DNA of 64,000 nucleotides, from NCBI RefSeq assembly GCF_021130785.1, contig NC_060212.1, positions 147,523,501 to 147,587,500 on the forward strand, read 5' to 3'. Made by a program: the position numbers and the translations under genes. Shown here piece by piece: positions 50,304 to 62,339 of this stretch. The notes under the pieces were generated by a model, which saw nothing but the letters and a program-made list of their open reading frames with translations, did not search any database and was not told the DNA's origin. Every line of letters starts with the position of its first letter. The stretch's first letter is position 1. The DNA is from Homalodisca vitripennis (taxonomy: Eukaryota; Arthropoda; Insecta; Hemiptera; Cicadellidae).

Positions 50304-50880
50304 TTAAATCGATTATTTCTTAAAAAACGTTTCTAAACCGCTATGGGGCATCATTAACATTAAATATAAAGAATTCAAGCAAATCACAGTCAAAATTGGG
50401 GATACACTTGTGAGTGATGCGTCTAGGATTGCAGACGAGTTTAACGGATTTTTTGCTTCTGTTGCTTGTGTGCGAGACCCTCGTCCATCACTGTGAGAGG
50501 AGAAACCCACGGATAGACAGAGTCCAATAGCCTCAATGGCTCTGGCTCCCGTTCTTGAGGAAGAGCTCCATATAATAATTCAACAACTCCCTGCCAAAAG
50601 ATCAAATGATCTAGAATTGAGATCCATATGGTTAATAAAATAATGTACAATACAAGGTACAATAAAAGGCTTATTGTAAAACCACTGACGCATTTATTCA
50701 ATTTGTCTTTTAACTCAGGAGTTTTCCCTCTCTCCTAAACATTGAAAAAGTGAATCCAATTTTCAATAATGAAAACAACTGTTCAAAAAAATAACTATTG
50801 ACCCGTTTCAATTTTGCCTGTTTTGAGAAAAGTATTTGAAAAACACTTTTTAACGAGAAACTGTTCATCAATAGATGAAC
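50304..50880 (+). pseudogene. Non-LTR retrotransposon reverse transcriptase, N-terminal part, frameshifted
   Basis: Reads across frames as the start of a LINE reverse transcriptase. 50308-50496 gives LWGIINIKYKEFKQI, then IGDTLVSDASRIADEFNGFF, the usual linker before RT. 50533-50643 gives APVLEEELHIIIQQLPAK and SIWLI. ~50681-50740 gives KPLTHLFNLSFNSGVFP, the first RT finger motif. ~50750-50800 gives PIFNNENNC. ~50806-50880 gives PVLRKVFEKHFLTRN, matching the P.S.LPVLSK..E motif. At least four frame changes and stops are present. It ends before the palm, so the catalytic residues are lost. It complements the C-terminal fragment at 18.5-19.3 kb, but the two need not be the same family. Minus-strand open frames here are shadows. 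Confidence 0.8.
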
Positions 50881-53800
50881 GCCCAAACGCCGAAGGCGTC
50901 AAAAACTTCGCTAGAAGGATGAATGTATGAACATTGATGTAGGTTTGGACGTAGTGGTAATGTGGTTTAAAATTTAGAATAATTTGCCATTCAATGTGCA
51001 ATTGATACCAGCAATTGAAGATTTGATTTGATTGATTCGATATATTAAGTGAGTGTCAGTTCCTACCACGTGACAAAGTAACGCACAATTTCAAATTCCT
51101 ATCGATGTTTGTTAGGAATATATTTGATCCTAAAGTATTTGAACCTACCTAAATAACAACCACTCTATTTATAATTAAAGAAAATCATCTTAGAACGTTA
51201 ATTTTATCTGAGAAAAATAGAAGTATTTTCAAAATTTTTAAATGATATATTGAGTTACATTTAATATAATCTCAATATTATTTTAGTACTAAACTCATAC
51301 ACGTATTTAAAAAGTCTTATAAAGGACTATTATGTTCACATATAGGATACGGCTAAAATTAAAATGGAACTAAGATTACTAAAATGGAATGAACAAACTA
51401 ATATGGCGCATTAGCAAGGTAAAAAAAGTAGAAAATATTTCTAAAAATTACACCGTGCAGCCTGCTTTTAGTCGCAGCTGGTACAAAATTCACAAGCTCC
51501 GTAATACCGATACAAATCCAACGATACAATTACATTGCTCTAACAGCATCTGCTACGACTCACTTTTAATGTAAGTTCTAACATTTAAAATCTATAGTCT
51601 CTCCTATAACTTAAAAAATGTATTTCCGTAGTACTTACACTCTATGCTAAATATCGAATTACAAACCCCAGCTAGTAAATCAAACTATTAAACAAAAAGA
51701 ACAACATGGCAGTTTTTTTTAATCTAGGAGGCAGCCGTAAATAAGTAACGTGTTAATTCTATTATTTATTGAAATATAACTTTTATGTTAGAATAGCAAA
51801 CATATAGTTCTTTGATACTACATTTACATAAATAAGTATTACCACAATTTAGCTCTGTACCATTATACTGCAATGCATTAAAAACATGTCAGTCTATGTT
51901 TATAGATTGGAATTCATTTGAATCCGAGTTAGGCAGGAAATACATGTACATTATTATTCAATTACAATCACTAAAAATGTGATTAGCAACATCGATAATG
52001 AGTTCATCAATGTCTTATTAGATTGTTTTTTAATTACAATAATTTTATGGAAATCAATAAACTTTTATTAACATTCATCTCAATACTTACTGTATAACTT
52101 GATTTATTGAAAGTACGACCTTGAATTAAGTATGCATATTTTAAGTAAATTGAAATATTCACCTTATTATATCTTATTCTTAAGTTGATACTTTTTCATG
52201 CTAAAATCGCTGAACTATAAAACCATACAAACCTCTTACCACATAAATGACAATGGTGCTCTTTTCATTCTGAATCATTTCAAGACAACCTTCATCAAGG
52301 TCAAATATTCTTACAGCACAAAAATATTTGCTATTATAGTACTCTACTACTACAGCATTATTATACTATAGACAGCCTACATACCGTAAAGGTAGGCTTT
52401 TAACTGTTCAAAACTTTAACATCTAAAATCATTCTAAACAAAATTTTTAAGGTAGCAATAGGTGATATGTGTCTATTAAAACACATGGATATGAAATATA
52501 TAATTCTCCTCCGCCAAATTTCTTAGGTACGACATAGTCCTGGAAACGAACTGGCGTCCTGAGCTCACGCTGAAGGCATTCTATTGTTTGGCTTGAGAAT
52601 TCTAAACATAAATGTTTTATTTCTTGTTCTTCAGAAATTCTGTCTCCTTAGCCTTCAAAAATATTCGTGAAATTTATCCCATTCAAATTAGCAAGAGGGG
52701 AGGGAATTTACCTGGTTCTGTTCCATAGGAGCCCAAAACCTCTACTTGTCTTTTGTGTTATTAACTTTTTTGAGTTATTTTTTCTTATATATTCCGCAAG
52801 CTCCCGTCTTTGCTATAGAGGTCTATATTATTTATTGAGGTCGTACTTACTAACTGTAATCTAAAATCATTTCGTTACCTTGTTTACCTGTTTATTATCG
52901 TTTCCCTAGAAATACTGGTGCAACTTTAGAAATATTGATGCAGGGATGTTTAAGAAAAGGAGTACTTTTGGCACTCCTTTTCGTTGAAACCAACGTCAAC
53001 TTGCATGTCACCTTGGCAACTTTCCATGACTTCCAGATGCTGCGCTAGCACAAACTGGGGAATAAAACTGCACATGGTCCGTCGGCTATACTCTAAAACT
53101 CTAAGTAACCTATGGCTCACTAGTCTGGTGGACAGTCAGGGCACTGTGAGAGACACACTTATCAGTTTCCAAAGACTGGCTTTCTTACTTTATAACAGGC
53201 GCTTTTAGATGGAGCCTTACGGCTGCATTTGAAGATGTTCTAGCTCTAGAGCGACAATTACTCTCGAGAGAGTACTCATTGAGTATGGTGAGCATGTAAC
53301 AATTACAGTTCTTATGAGACGTAAGCTTAATATTAACGAAATCCATAGTTGTTGTTGCTTTATTCAAATAATCTTGATGTAACCACGAATTAATATCAGC
53401 ATAGACGGAACAATCCAATGTCACCCTTATGACTTCTGCAAGGGAGTAGGGCAGGCCTTTGATGAGCAGCAATTGATAAATTCTGGTAAACTCTTGGTGG
53501 CACCTTGTTTCGTAGAAGTAGTGTACCTTATCAAACTAGTTGCTCCACACGCTTGAGACCATATGTCTTCTTTGGCATTTTTGGTACCTGAACAGTAAAC
53601 AAATTTCAGAATCGTAAGAAGATATCTTTACTATCCACCTCCATCGATCAAGCGTGTTTCGATAAAACCACAACTATTAATGAACATAAAATACAACATA
53701 ATAATTGTCATTTTCCTGTCAAGCTTATGTTTGTTGAAGAAAATCATTGCAATGTGAATGAAATGTATGTGATGAAATCGTAGATAGCAAAATCAAGCAA

Positions 53801-54070
53801 ACTCTACCTATATAATTTAAGATCCTCAGTCATTATAAAATGATGCGATTACAACTACCATGTTGTAATGTGTCACAAGTTTAACTGGTTGAAGTAGAGA
53901 TTATATAGACATTAGAGTTTAGCAATAATTGAGATCACTGATTTATCATAACATGTATAATGGACCTCAACTGTGTACTATCACAGTTACACGAGTACTT
54001 TCCTTGTTATGGTTAATTCATTATCTCTCTGCTTATAACACTTTTAAGCTATAAATTTACAAAAAAAATT
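50881..54070. other. Interval with no firm gene; one unrecognised open stretch
   Basis: A minus-strand frame is open at 53185-53535 (117 codons, no ATG at its start) and reads like protein (YETRCHQEFTRIYQLLLI, GLPYSLAEVIRVTLDCSVYA). I do not recognise it; it may be an exon or a decayed element. The surrounding 52500-53600 is GC-richer than average. Small dyad ACGCCGAAGGCGT at ~50887. The rest shows nothing. Confidence 0.35.
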
Positions 54071-54905
54071 ATGGTTGCCTGTAAAGTCGGTTTTACGGGC
54101 GAAGATTTTACGTGACAACGTCTTTTTCTCGGTAGAATATTTATTGATATGAATATTATTAAATTGCACAATAGGAACAAGGAATTGAATGAAAATAAGA
54201 ATTGCACACATTTTAACTATAGAAATATATTTTGTTTACTAAAACATTGTACATAATTTGAAATTAATTAAAATTTGTTATTGTAAATGGTAAAGTTGAA
54301 TAAAACATTTACTAAAATTGGAATTTGAAATTCTTGCTAAACACAGTTAAATTCTAACTCCGCGCGTGGTGATTGGTCGGTTTAGTTCGTTTGTTTGGTC
54401 GCACTGTTATGGCAGGTTAGAGGTTATAATTTGTTATTTTAAAATGTTTGACTAGCAATACGCGCTGTTTCTTCTCAATCGACTGAATTACGATTGATTG
54501 CAGAGTGATTTAAAACTAATAATTTACTTAACACTATCAACATTTGTCAATAGTATGACATAACCTATAAACTCAGTTTCTCAACTTTTGTGTCAATCTA
54601 ACAATTAATCAATCAATCATAGTTTACGATAATGAAATATCAGTGTACAATTATTTACCTTTATTGTTGTAGTTGTTGTAAATGTCGAATCTAAGCACTC
54701 CACATTTTCACGAATAAACATAGTTATCTGCTTTATCCCGTGCGGCGGACCCACAGTTATCTGCTTTATCCCGTGCGGATCCCGTGCGGCGGACCCACTG
54801 GACGGGCATCGTAACGTTACCGGGCGTTACACTTTTTCATGAGTGACTCCGAGCCGCAACCTAATTTAAGACGTTGTCACGTCAAAAATAGAGTACATTA
54901 AATAA
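54071..54905. mobile_element. Probable non-autonomous DNA transposon with GC-rich internal repeats
   Basis: Near both ends lies the inverted motif ACGTGACAACGTCTT (54110-54124 and, as complement, 54868-54882). Between them composition is patchy: an AT-rich left half, then a GC-rich stretch where AGTTATCTGCTTTATCCCG and GTGCGGCGGACCCAC are tandemly repeated (54722-54754, 54755-54798) with an extra ATCCCGTGCGG. No open frame. I have the impression of similar sequence in other insect genomes. The exact ends and target duplication were not resolved. Confidence 0.5.
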
Positions 54906-55949
54906 ATAAATTTAAAGTAATAAATAAAAATAATTTTTTTATAAATATACTTTTTTTATTTTTTTGTACCTTGAATTCGTCGGTATTCCATCCACAAGAT
55001 AATTTATTCTGTGAAAGAATCTTGAAACAGAATGGTGTACCCTCGGTGACGGGAATCAAGCAAAGTTAAACAAAAATCGCGCAGCATTAATTCATCCTTG
55101 ACTCTTACATCAAAATTACATTATTTTAAACACTCCCACTAACATCTTCGTTACAAGAAATATGTGTAAAGATTATGGGTGCTCTCTGCTAGAGTAAAAC
55201 AACCTCTACCAGTACGAAGATTGCTGTATATGTTACCCCACTGAAGTGTTATTCGTCAATATGCTATATTATTTACGTACTTCACATGTTTTTAAGTATA
55301 ACAAGAGAAAACAATAAACATGCAGATTAACAGCAGAGAGTATACAATATCAATCACAAACCTATTACAAATTTGGTGGAGACACTCTGAACGTCTTGAA
55401 ATACTTTAATTTTACATTTATTTTTATAACACTAATTGAAAACTTAAAACTTCAGTTCTATACTCTCTATTATATATAATACTTGTATAAGATATAGCAC
55501 CACATAAGTATTTAGACAACATATTAGGTTCCAAAATTAGGTTTTTTGAGTTATTTTTATACTGTTTTTCTGATACTGAAAATGCACTCTACAAACTTCT
55601 ATGACAAAATCCATATATACATCTAGAAAATGGTTCCAAGTTAACTCTTCTGATCAAATACCTTGTACAAGTCAATAATGAGTATACAAATACTAACATT
55701 TCTTACGAATAACAATCAATAACACTCTCATCGTATTAGAAATATAAATTGTATAATATAAATATAAATATAAGTGTCGTATATATAATTTTAAAATATT
55801 TTATCAGTTGTATTAATGATATGGGTGAAGGTACCGTAAATATAGAGTTCAATCGATGTTGCAAAATTATTAAGTGTGTGAAGTATAAACATCAATAATT
55901 GCACATGTGTTATATTCAACGGTTATGGAGTATAAAAAAATCCAGTTCG
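54906..55949. other. AT-rich spacer, nothing recognised
   Basis: No gene and no element ends were seen. T- and A-rich runs at 54900-54965 may mark the end of the preceding element. Confidence 0.5.
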
Positions 55950-56215
55950 ATTTGCAGACACTGTTACAATTACAACAGACGTGGCCTCTACTTTAGTTTA
56001 ATATAAGACCGATGTTATTTATCTTGGCTTATTCAATGTTGGATAAAATAAATCAAGGGAGCTCTGCCTTAATGTAATCTGTAATGGATTTCCTTTGTTA
56101 ACAATATATTCATCTAGTCAATATACACCTATTCAATACCTGATAGAGTTTCTTAAGAGAAAAGTTTATTGGATGACGCAGATAAAGAATTTTATTCGTT
56201 ATTATTTTTTTTAAC
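55950..56215 (+). repeat. Duplicated block C, copy b
   Basis: Counterpart of 42590-42830, anchored by TTTATCTTGGCTTATTCAAT and AATCTGTAATGGATTTCC. It lies ~115 bp before block R copy b, whereas copy a has no R block next to it, so C and R were not duplicated together. Confidence 0.7.
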
Positions 56216-56329
56216 TTAGGCTAAATACGAGTATATGTACGGATTTTCCTAAATTTCAAAATCCAAATAACAAGGCAACTTTTTGTAAATATATTGCCTT
56301 GTTAAAAGACTTTACATACCTAGAATTGT

Positions 56330-57240
56330 TCTAAAAAATATATAAAAGATAAAGACGTTCAAATTTTGACTTATACTAATTTTTTGAATTAATCGCGCTC
56401 CAACAAACCAACTGCTGTCGACAACACGAGGTGTATTCTGCCGAGAGCTGGACAAGATCCAAATCACTGAAGCATGTAAAACAATTGCGGTGGCAGCATC
56501 TCGGATTAGTTAAATGGGTGGTGGTGGGTAATTGGAAATGGAAACCAAATGGAATCTCAGTACAAGTATATTTAATTCGAGATATCCAATGTGAGAAATG
56601 TTTACAAATCAGGTTGTTTCAAATCATAATTTAACGTATTCAATATTGCAGCAAGAAAAAAGGATTATTAACCAGTAGAAAACATAAATTTCTTATCAAT
56701 TTCGGAGTGATAAGTTATTTCTAAACTATTAATAACATTAATACTGTAAACAATTGAAAAGTCCATCTTGTAAACGAACAATGAAAGAGAAAAAAATAAA
56801 ATAAATTAAACAAACGGTTTCTTTTGGTTTGAGTATAAAATCTGTACAAAAAGGTTTCTAAAGACTAATACAGTTTTAAATATTAATGGTGGAAATTCAG
56901 ACAGACTTCCCTCTTGTTAAAAAAACATTAATTATAAGTGTTGTCAGTTGTAAATGTCGTGAAAGTCAAATTATATGAAGAGGATAATTACTTGGCATTG
57001 TTATATTAATTTGACAAGAATGTTTAATTTGATTTTTGTCATGTTAACTTGTTTTTAACTGTGGTAATAAGTGTTAGATATGAAAAAGTAAATGATGTTT
57101 TCTATAATTATTGTAATCAGTGTTATTTTGTATCACTTTTAATTGTAACTTTGTTCAGTTATAAATTCAAGCAACCATTCTGTTTATCTATATCCATAGA
57201 ATTAATATAATGTTCGTATTGTTTTTTTAGTCCTGTTAGT
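56330..57240 (+). repeat. Duplicated block R, copy b (right-truncated)
   Basis: Matches the first ~900 bp of 25600-26956 in the same orientation: AACCAACTGCTGTCGAC at 56407, AAACCAAATGGAATCTC at 56540, GTAAACGAACAATGAAAG at 56769 and TTTTCTATAATTATTGTAA at 57097. The 67-codon frame at 56431-56634 lies here and is not open in the other copies. It ends ~230 bp before copy c, which runs the other way. Confidence 0.75.
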
Positions 57241-57469
57241 ACAAAAATTAATTCTATAAACAGCAAAGAATAACTAAGAAATTATCCAAACTTAGATTGT
57301 AAAATGAAGCAAAACCTACCTATGTAGTTCAGCAGTACGGATTATTAAATTTTAAAGCATTATTGCCAAAGAATAGTTCGTATTTCAACAGCAAAATAAT
57401 CTAATATTAGGGTTTTGGATGAGAATGTTACAGGCCTACTATTACTAAAGAGAGTCAGTCTGAGCCAGA

Positions 57470-59215
57470 GAAAAAACGTGCAGTATTGTCATTCACGCAT
57501 CTTCTATTGTAATCATCCTCACTACGATATTCGTCAAGTATAGGCTACCGACTTTATGTAGGTAAAAACAGGTTATGTAGGTACCGAATACTACTGGCAC
57601 AGGCACCCTTTATTAAAGCCAGCGTTACTGTATATGGCACCCTACTCAAGTGATATTCGTGTTTCTGATATCTTACATTACACACCACACAACTATGGTG
57701 GAAAGTGTTTATTCAATGTGAATGATGAATTTAGCTCCACTTCACCTTCTGCTCGGTGCAGTGTTTGAAGTCTGATTGGTCTAATACCATCACAGACTTG
57801 GTTCCTGAATCTTGAGTCCGCCTAAAGATACCCTAAGATAAATCGGGAACGATGACGTTTAAAATCTTGTTGACTTCTTCGCCACCAGCCCTGCTAGATT
57901 TCGAGAAGAAATCATCAAATTAGTATATGGCACTCTATAATTCTGTTTCAACTATACCTTTTTTCTGTTTTTACTCGCCTTTTTTTAGTAGTACTTTGTT
58001 ATAGCCTATATTATAGTCTTTGCATTTAAATTGTTCGATATTGTTGTTGTATTTATAGTTTATTGATTATTTCATGTACCTGTTCTTGTTGATCTTGTTT
58101 AATCAACCCTGTTTTGCTTGACTCTCTGTGCATCTTAAATCTCCAAACTTTTCTTGTTATATTGTCAAATGGTTACCTGTTGTTGTTATTGAATTATTGT
58201 TATCTATTGATTTAGTCGTTATCAAGTTATTGTTATCCAATTGTATCAGTTGTTGTATTCGCTTGTTGCACTTTTATTCTATATTGTTATGTTATTTTAC
58301 TATGTAATGGTATTGTAAAAGTGGCGATTGCCGTGGAAATAAATAAATGAAATGAAATAAATTAAATGAAAAGCGCGCTCCTTACATCGTTAAGACGTTA
58401 GAAACAGCCAGACTACATAAGAAGATTTTAAAATAAAATTCAAACATAAAACCTAAAGTTTAAATCGATTAATTCCTTATTAAAATCGTTAAATGTACAG
58501 GTCGTCTAAATTACAATTAAATAACTCTAATACAATAAATATAGTAAATATAACTCAATATTTCAAAATTGACACTTTTACAACTCTTATGATTAAGTAA
58601 ATTCGAGGAAAATCCGTTTAAATATTTTCGTTAAAATAATAAACCAATGTTAAATCAATGACCTTCCTTACACTGTTTGATTTTTACAAGATCTATATAG
58701 CTGAGTAAATTCCTGAAAGATTCTATTTTTACACGTAACAAAAGTAAATCTGTCGAAAACTCACCGGAACCTACCAGATCCAGTTTTATCCTTGTCAAAC
58801 TAAAAACTTAATTTCTTATACATTTACTCTTTCCCTGTTCGTATACAGTACAAAAAATAAAGTTATAAATTGTTGACAGTCTATTTTTTAACAGTTTATG
58901 AATCACTTACGACTCTTATTTTATAAGAATTGCATGTTAATTTATATACATTTTTGCCTTTAACTGATGGTTTATAATTAATTACAGAATTAAAAAACCA
59001 TAAGTGGTTTTCTCATATTGGATATCTTGAATCGAATTTACTCTGAATGGGACTCCATTTGGTTTCCATTTCTAAATCCACCAGCCATTTAACTAATCCC
59101 AGATGCTGTCATTGCAACTGTTTTGAATTTCACACTTCAGTGAATTTGATCTTGGCCAGCTCTCAGCATAATAACTCTCATTTTTTTCACCAGCAGTTGC
59201 TTTTTTAGTTCCAAT
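57470..59215 (-). repeat. Duplicated block R, copy c (inverted, interrupted by a LINE tail)
   Basis: The reverse complement matches the whole of 25600-26956. Anchors on the plus strand are CTCAAGTGATATTCGTG at 57645, ATCACAGACTTGGTTCCTGA at 57790, CCATTTGGTTTCCATTTC at 59073 and AACTAATCCCAGATGCTG at 59090. It is ~390 bp longer than copy a because of the insertion at 57877-58372. Confidence 0.8.
57877..58372 (+). mobile_element. LINE 3'-end fragment inserted in block R copy c
   Basis: T-rich 3' UTR-like sequence ends in GGCGATTGCCGTGGAAATAA followed by an AAATAAATGAAATGAAATAA tail, typical of 5'-truncated non-LTR insertions. The uninterrupted copy a (~26575-26600, GAGTTCGTTTTAAACATC) shows the empty site: block R sequence stops at GTTTAAAAT (~57870) and resumes at AGCGCGCTCC (~58373). 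No RT coding region is included. Confidence 0.75.
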
Positions 59216-59643
59216 AAATTCGTGAAATAATATAAGTAGTAGGTATATTAATAAGTACTTTATTTTTCTTTATATTGATTTTACATTTTACGCAGCAGGA
59301 AATAGAAACATAACAAATATAACAGTTGAACTAACTATAGCAATAAATGACATTGCTGTTATTTTTATTTCTTTTTAAGTTTAAATAATACAAAAGTGTA
59401 GAGCTGAATTTTTTGTTTTTTGTTTGTTGTGCTTTTCTTAGATATGTTTGTTTCTAAAGCAGAATAAATTTCGAAAATGTATATATATATATATATATTT
59501 ATTTAAATGTAGCGACCAAACAAACATATGGTTTAATACGATTGTTATAGTGCAAATATTAACAGATGATTATCATGTTACGTTATTGTCATCGTTTAAA
59601 TACAGCACTTTTTCTTCTTCTTCTATATTAATAATTACTGACA
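59216..59643. other. Spacer before the Helitron
   Basis: No gene. A short TA run occurs at 59480-59500. The last ~30 bp (TATTAATAATTACTGACA) probably belong to the left end of block F copy b, matching 28240-28265. Confidence 0.5.
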
Positions 59644-60309
59644 TCTTATATATAAAAATGAAACTGTTCGTGTGTAACAGCATCTCACTCACAAACGGCT
59701 GGACGGATTCGCCTAATTTTTTTTTTAATTTGTTCGTCTTGATCTGTAGAAAAAGTTATAGGATACTTTTTATCCCTTTCCCCCCGATTCAGGATTCCGC
59801 CCCACTGGTTACAGAAATACCCGTAAGAAATGCATTGCAGCAAACATATGTTATTAAGTGAAAGAGTCTTTTTCAAATTTTTAATCAGCTGTTCTTTGTA
59901 AACATATATAATGCGACAAAAAATTGTTGTTATTTTTGACAGTAAACTAAGTAAACATAAATATTTTTGACGTTTCTATGTAAACAAACATTTTTTGACA
60001 TTTACAACGTGTCACAAATGTCAAATATTTTTGATAAATGTCAATTATACGTCGCTTGCTCAAGAGTCGGAAACCCGAAGAACCTTTATATTTATGCTCC
60101 AAATAATACAACTAATAACGTTGTTTACCAAAACGCATTTAAAATAAACAAAAAACTTTTATAATAGATTTTATGATATGCTACGATGTATTAGTAGAGC
60201 AATAAATTAATTGGAAAAACGTATAATAAAATTAGTATTTCTTTTCGATGCTTGATTGATGTATAGCCCTCTCTACTGCCACGCGAGCGGAGCCGCGGGT
60301 TTAGGCTAG
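59644..60309 (+). mobile_element. Helitron family A, 666 bp, with both ends
   Basis: Starts TCTTATATATAAAAATG after host A (59643) and ends GCCGCGGGTTTAGGCTAG before host T (60310): TC...CTAG between A and T, the canonical Helitron insertion. The subterminal 3' segment is GC-rich with a short dyad (GCGG AG CCGC). The first ~275 bp match 12009-12283. The paralogous block F copy a at 28261-28275 shows the empty site. A helicase C-terminal remnant is inside, so this is an internally deleted autonomous element. Confidence 0.92.
60030..60164 (+). pseudogene. Helitron Pif1-like helicase, extreme C-terminus
   Basis: The frame reads DKCQLYVACSRVGNPKNLYI, then YAPNNTTNNVVYQNAF, and ends at TAA 60162-60164, about 145 bp before the Helitron 3' end. 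The QLYVACSRVG motif is the conserved end of Helitron helicases. Only ~45 residues remain; the Rep domain and helicase motifs I-V are deleted. Upstream residues in the same frame (59967-60029) do not match the family. Confidence 0.85.
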
Positions 60310-62080
60310 TATGAAATAAATTCACAAATTCAGATAAATATATTCCTATTTTGACTGACTGTAATAGGTTACACTACGCTTAGCTAATAATCTTGAAAAC
60401 AACATATTTTTATATATCAAAAATACACTTTATATTTATAGGTGAGAGATTAAATATTCCTTTTATATTGTAAATAATGTCTAAACAATTAATATATGAA
60501 CTAAACTTGTAATAGTAATACCCTTCTACAGACAGACAGCAGGAATCTACACAATGACCACGGCTCGCTTTGTTTTCTTGAAACGGTTCTCTTATTTTGT
60601 CCCTTTTTCCATTTATACTCTTTTTTTCTTTACCTACTCTTTGATTTTTAATATTATTAGACGAAAATTTATTTATTTTCCTTATATTGCACTTCCCGTA
60701 AAATAAAAAAAACTGCTATGTTACATTTTCAATGATTTTTTTCTTTAATACATAGATTGATACTTCCTTTTGTAAGAGAAAGGTACTCAAACATGTCAGA
60801 TATCGTAGAGATGAAGAGACTCATATTTTCACTTATTCAACATGTGATATAAGCTAGTGTCTGATATGAGAAAACGTCACTCATATGTCTATGAGTTCTG
60901 TTCATAACTTCTTACTCAACACGAAGTTTTAAAACGATGTTTATGATTGATAACAGACATATTCTACTCCGAGATATATAATATCTTCATTATGAGCATT
61001 TTTCTTAGTTTTGGAAGTATCTTAGAACTTTTGTAAGAAAAATTTATTTTAATTGTTTGGATTAATAACGACGTCTGAGGGGTAACGAAGCACGAAGCTG
61101 AGACAATAGTATCTCCTCAGACCGTCGAGCAGCTGAGACAGTTATAGCCATTCCTGAGTTTCTGCAGCATTAAACTTCTTTCATTAGTCTTCTCGTGCAG
61201 TAACTTTGGTCATAAGATTTCTCAGACTTCCAACTTTCCACAAACCTATTAGTTTAGAATTTCTGAAGATCAGTAACAGGTATGTTTAGTAGTACATATA
61301 CGGGAAATGTAATCTATTAAAAATCTAAAAGTATTCAGTTGCTAAAATAATTTAACGAGGATAAAACATTACATTTCAAAACCAGTTGTTATGCCATCAT
61401 CAGGTAGATAGGACTATCATGTGTCTACTGCAACCGCCCTTGTAATAGAAGTTACATTTGATGATTTATCTATTATTTAGCTAATACAGATTCAGATTAT
61501 TCGACTTTACAGAGTTTCATATGGTGACTTTTGTACAACGTACTGTACACAGTGATAAGCTATTAAATAATATATTCACAACATGACTTTGTCATTTCTT
61601 ATGGTTTCACAATCCGTTCTGTGTTGTGACATGGAATAATTAACTATTATTCATCGCAGATCACAGTAGAAGACGATTTATGTCATATTCAGTTCATTTT
61701 CAGAATAGAAATTCTCAATGTGAAACATATATAAAGATATATAAAGATTGTATAAACCTGGAAATAACACAATAGTAATAATAAGAACACTATCACTATA
61801 ATAATTGCCAAGCCAACCACAGGTTTCTTATAATCACATATATGAATTATTTGTAAGCAATATAAATTCAATAAGATTTGCATGGTAGCAGTAGGTAGTA
61901 GTTAATGAAAATAGTTCTGATTTCGTGTCATAATAGATAGAGTTCAATGTAATATAGTACAAGTCAAATTTTTTTGTAAAAGTTAGATATTTTACTTATA
62001 CCGCATTTACATACAGGGTATTGCCCCATACTGAGGTAAATACTGTTTTTAAAAACACTACTACTGCCTCATTTCATCCA

Positions 62081-62142
62081 AAACAATGTTTATGATTGAT
62101 AGACATGTTATACTCCAAGATATATAATATCTTCATTATGAG
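62081..62142 (+). repeat. Inserted local copy of 60931-60996
   Basis: ATGTTTATGATTGATA...GACAT and GATATATAATATCTTCATTA occur at 60931-60996 and again here, 1.15 kb on. Block F copy a has the first occurrence's surroundings but lacks this second segment at ~30065, so it is an insertion specific to copy b. Confidence 0.75.
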
Positions 62143-62281
62143 GTTTGTAAATTGATATTTAAATTTTAACTTGGCTTAACTTTTAAGAAGGAAATCTTTC
62201 AAATTTAAAGGATTGCCACTGCTGGCATAAAAAAGTAATGCTTGATGAAATTAATGTTAGACTTGAAGTGATAATCTCAGC

Positions 62282-62286
<5 letters not shown>

Positions 62287-62337
<51 letters not shown>
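62287..62337. repeat. (TA)25 microsatellite
   Basis: Uninterrupted TA dinucleotides within block F copy b; absent from copy a. Confidence 0.97.

Positions 62338-62339
<2 letters not shown>

Noticed and set aside
54722..54798. CpG-rich promoter island
   Set aside because: The GC content comes from tandem duplication inside a putative transposon, and no gene lies next to it.
59448..59861. 137-codon plus-strand ORF
   Set aside because: It runs from AT-rich spacer into the non-coding 5' end of the Helitron; the Helitron border at 59644 lies inside it.
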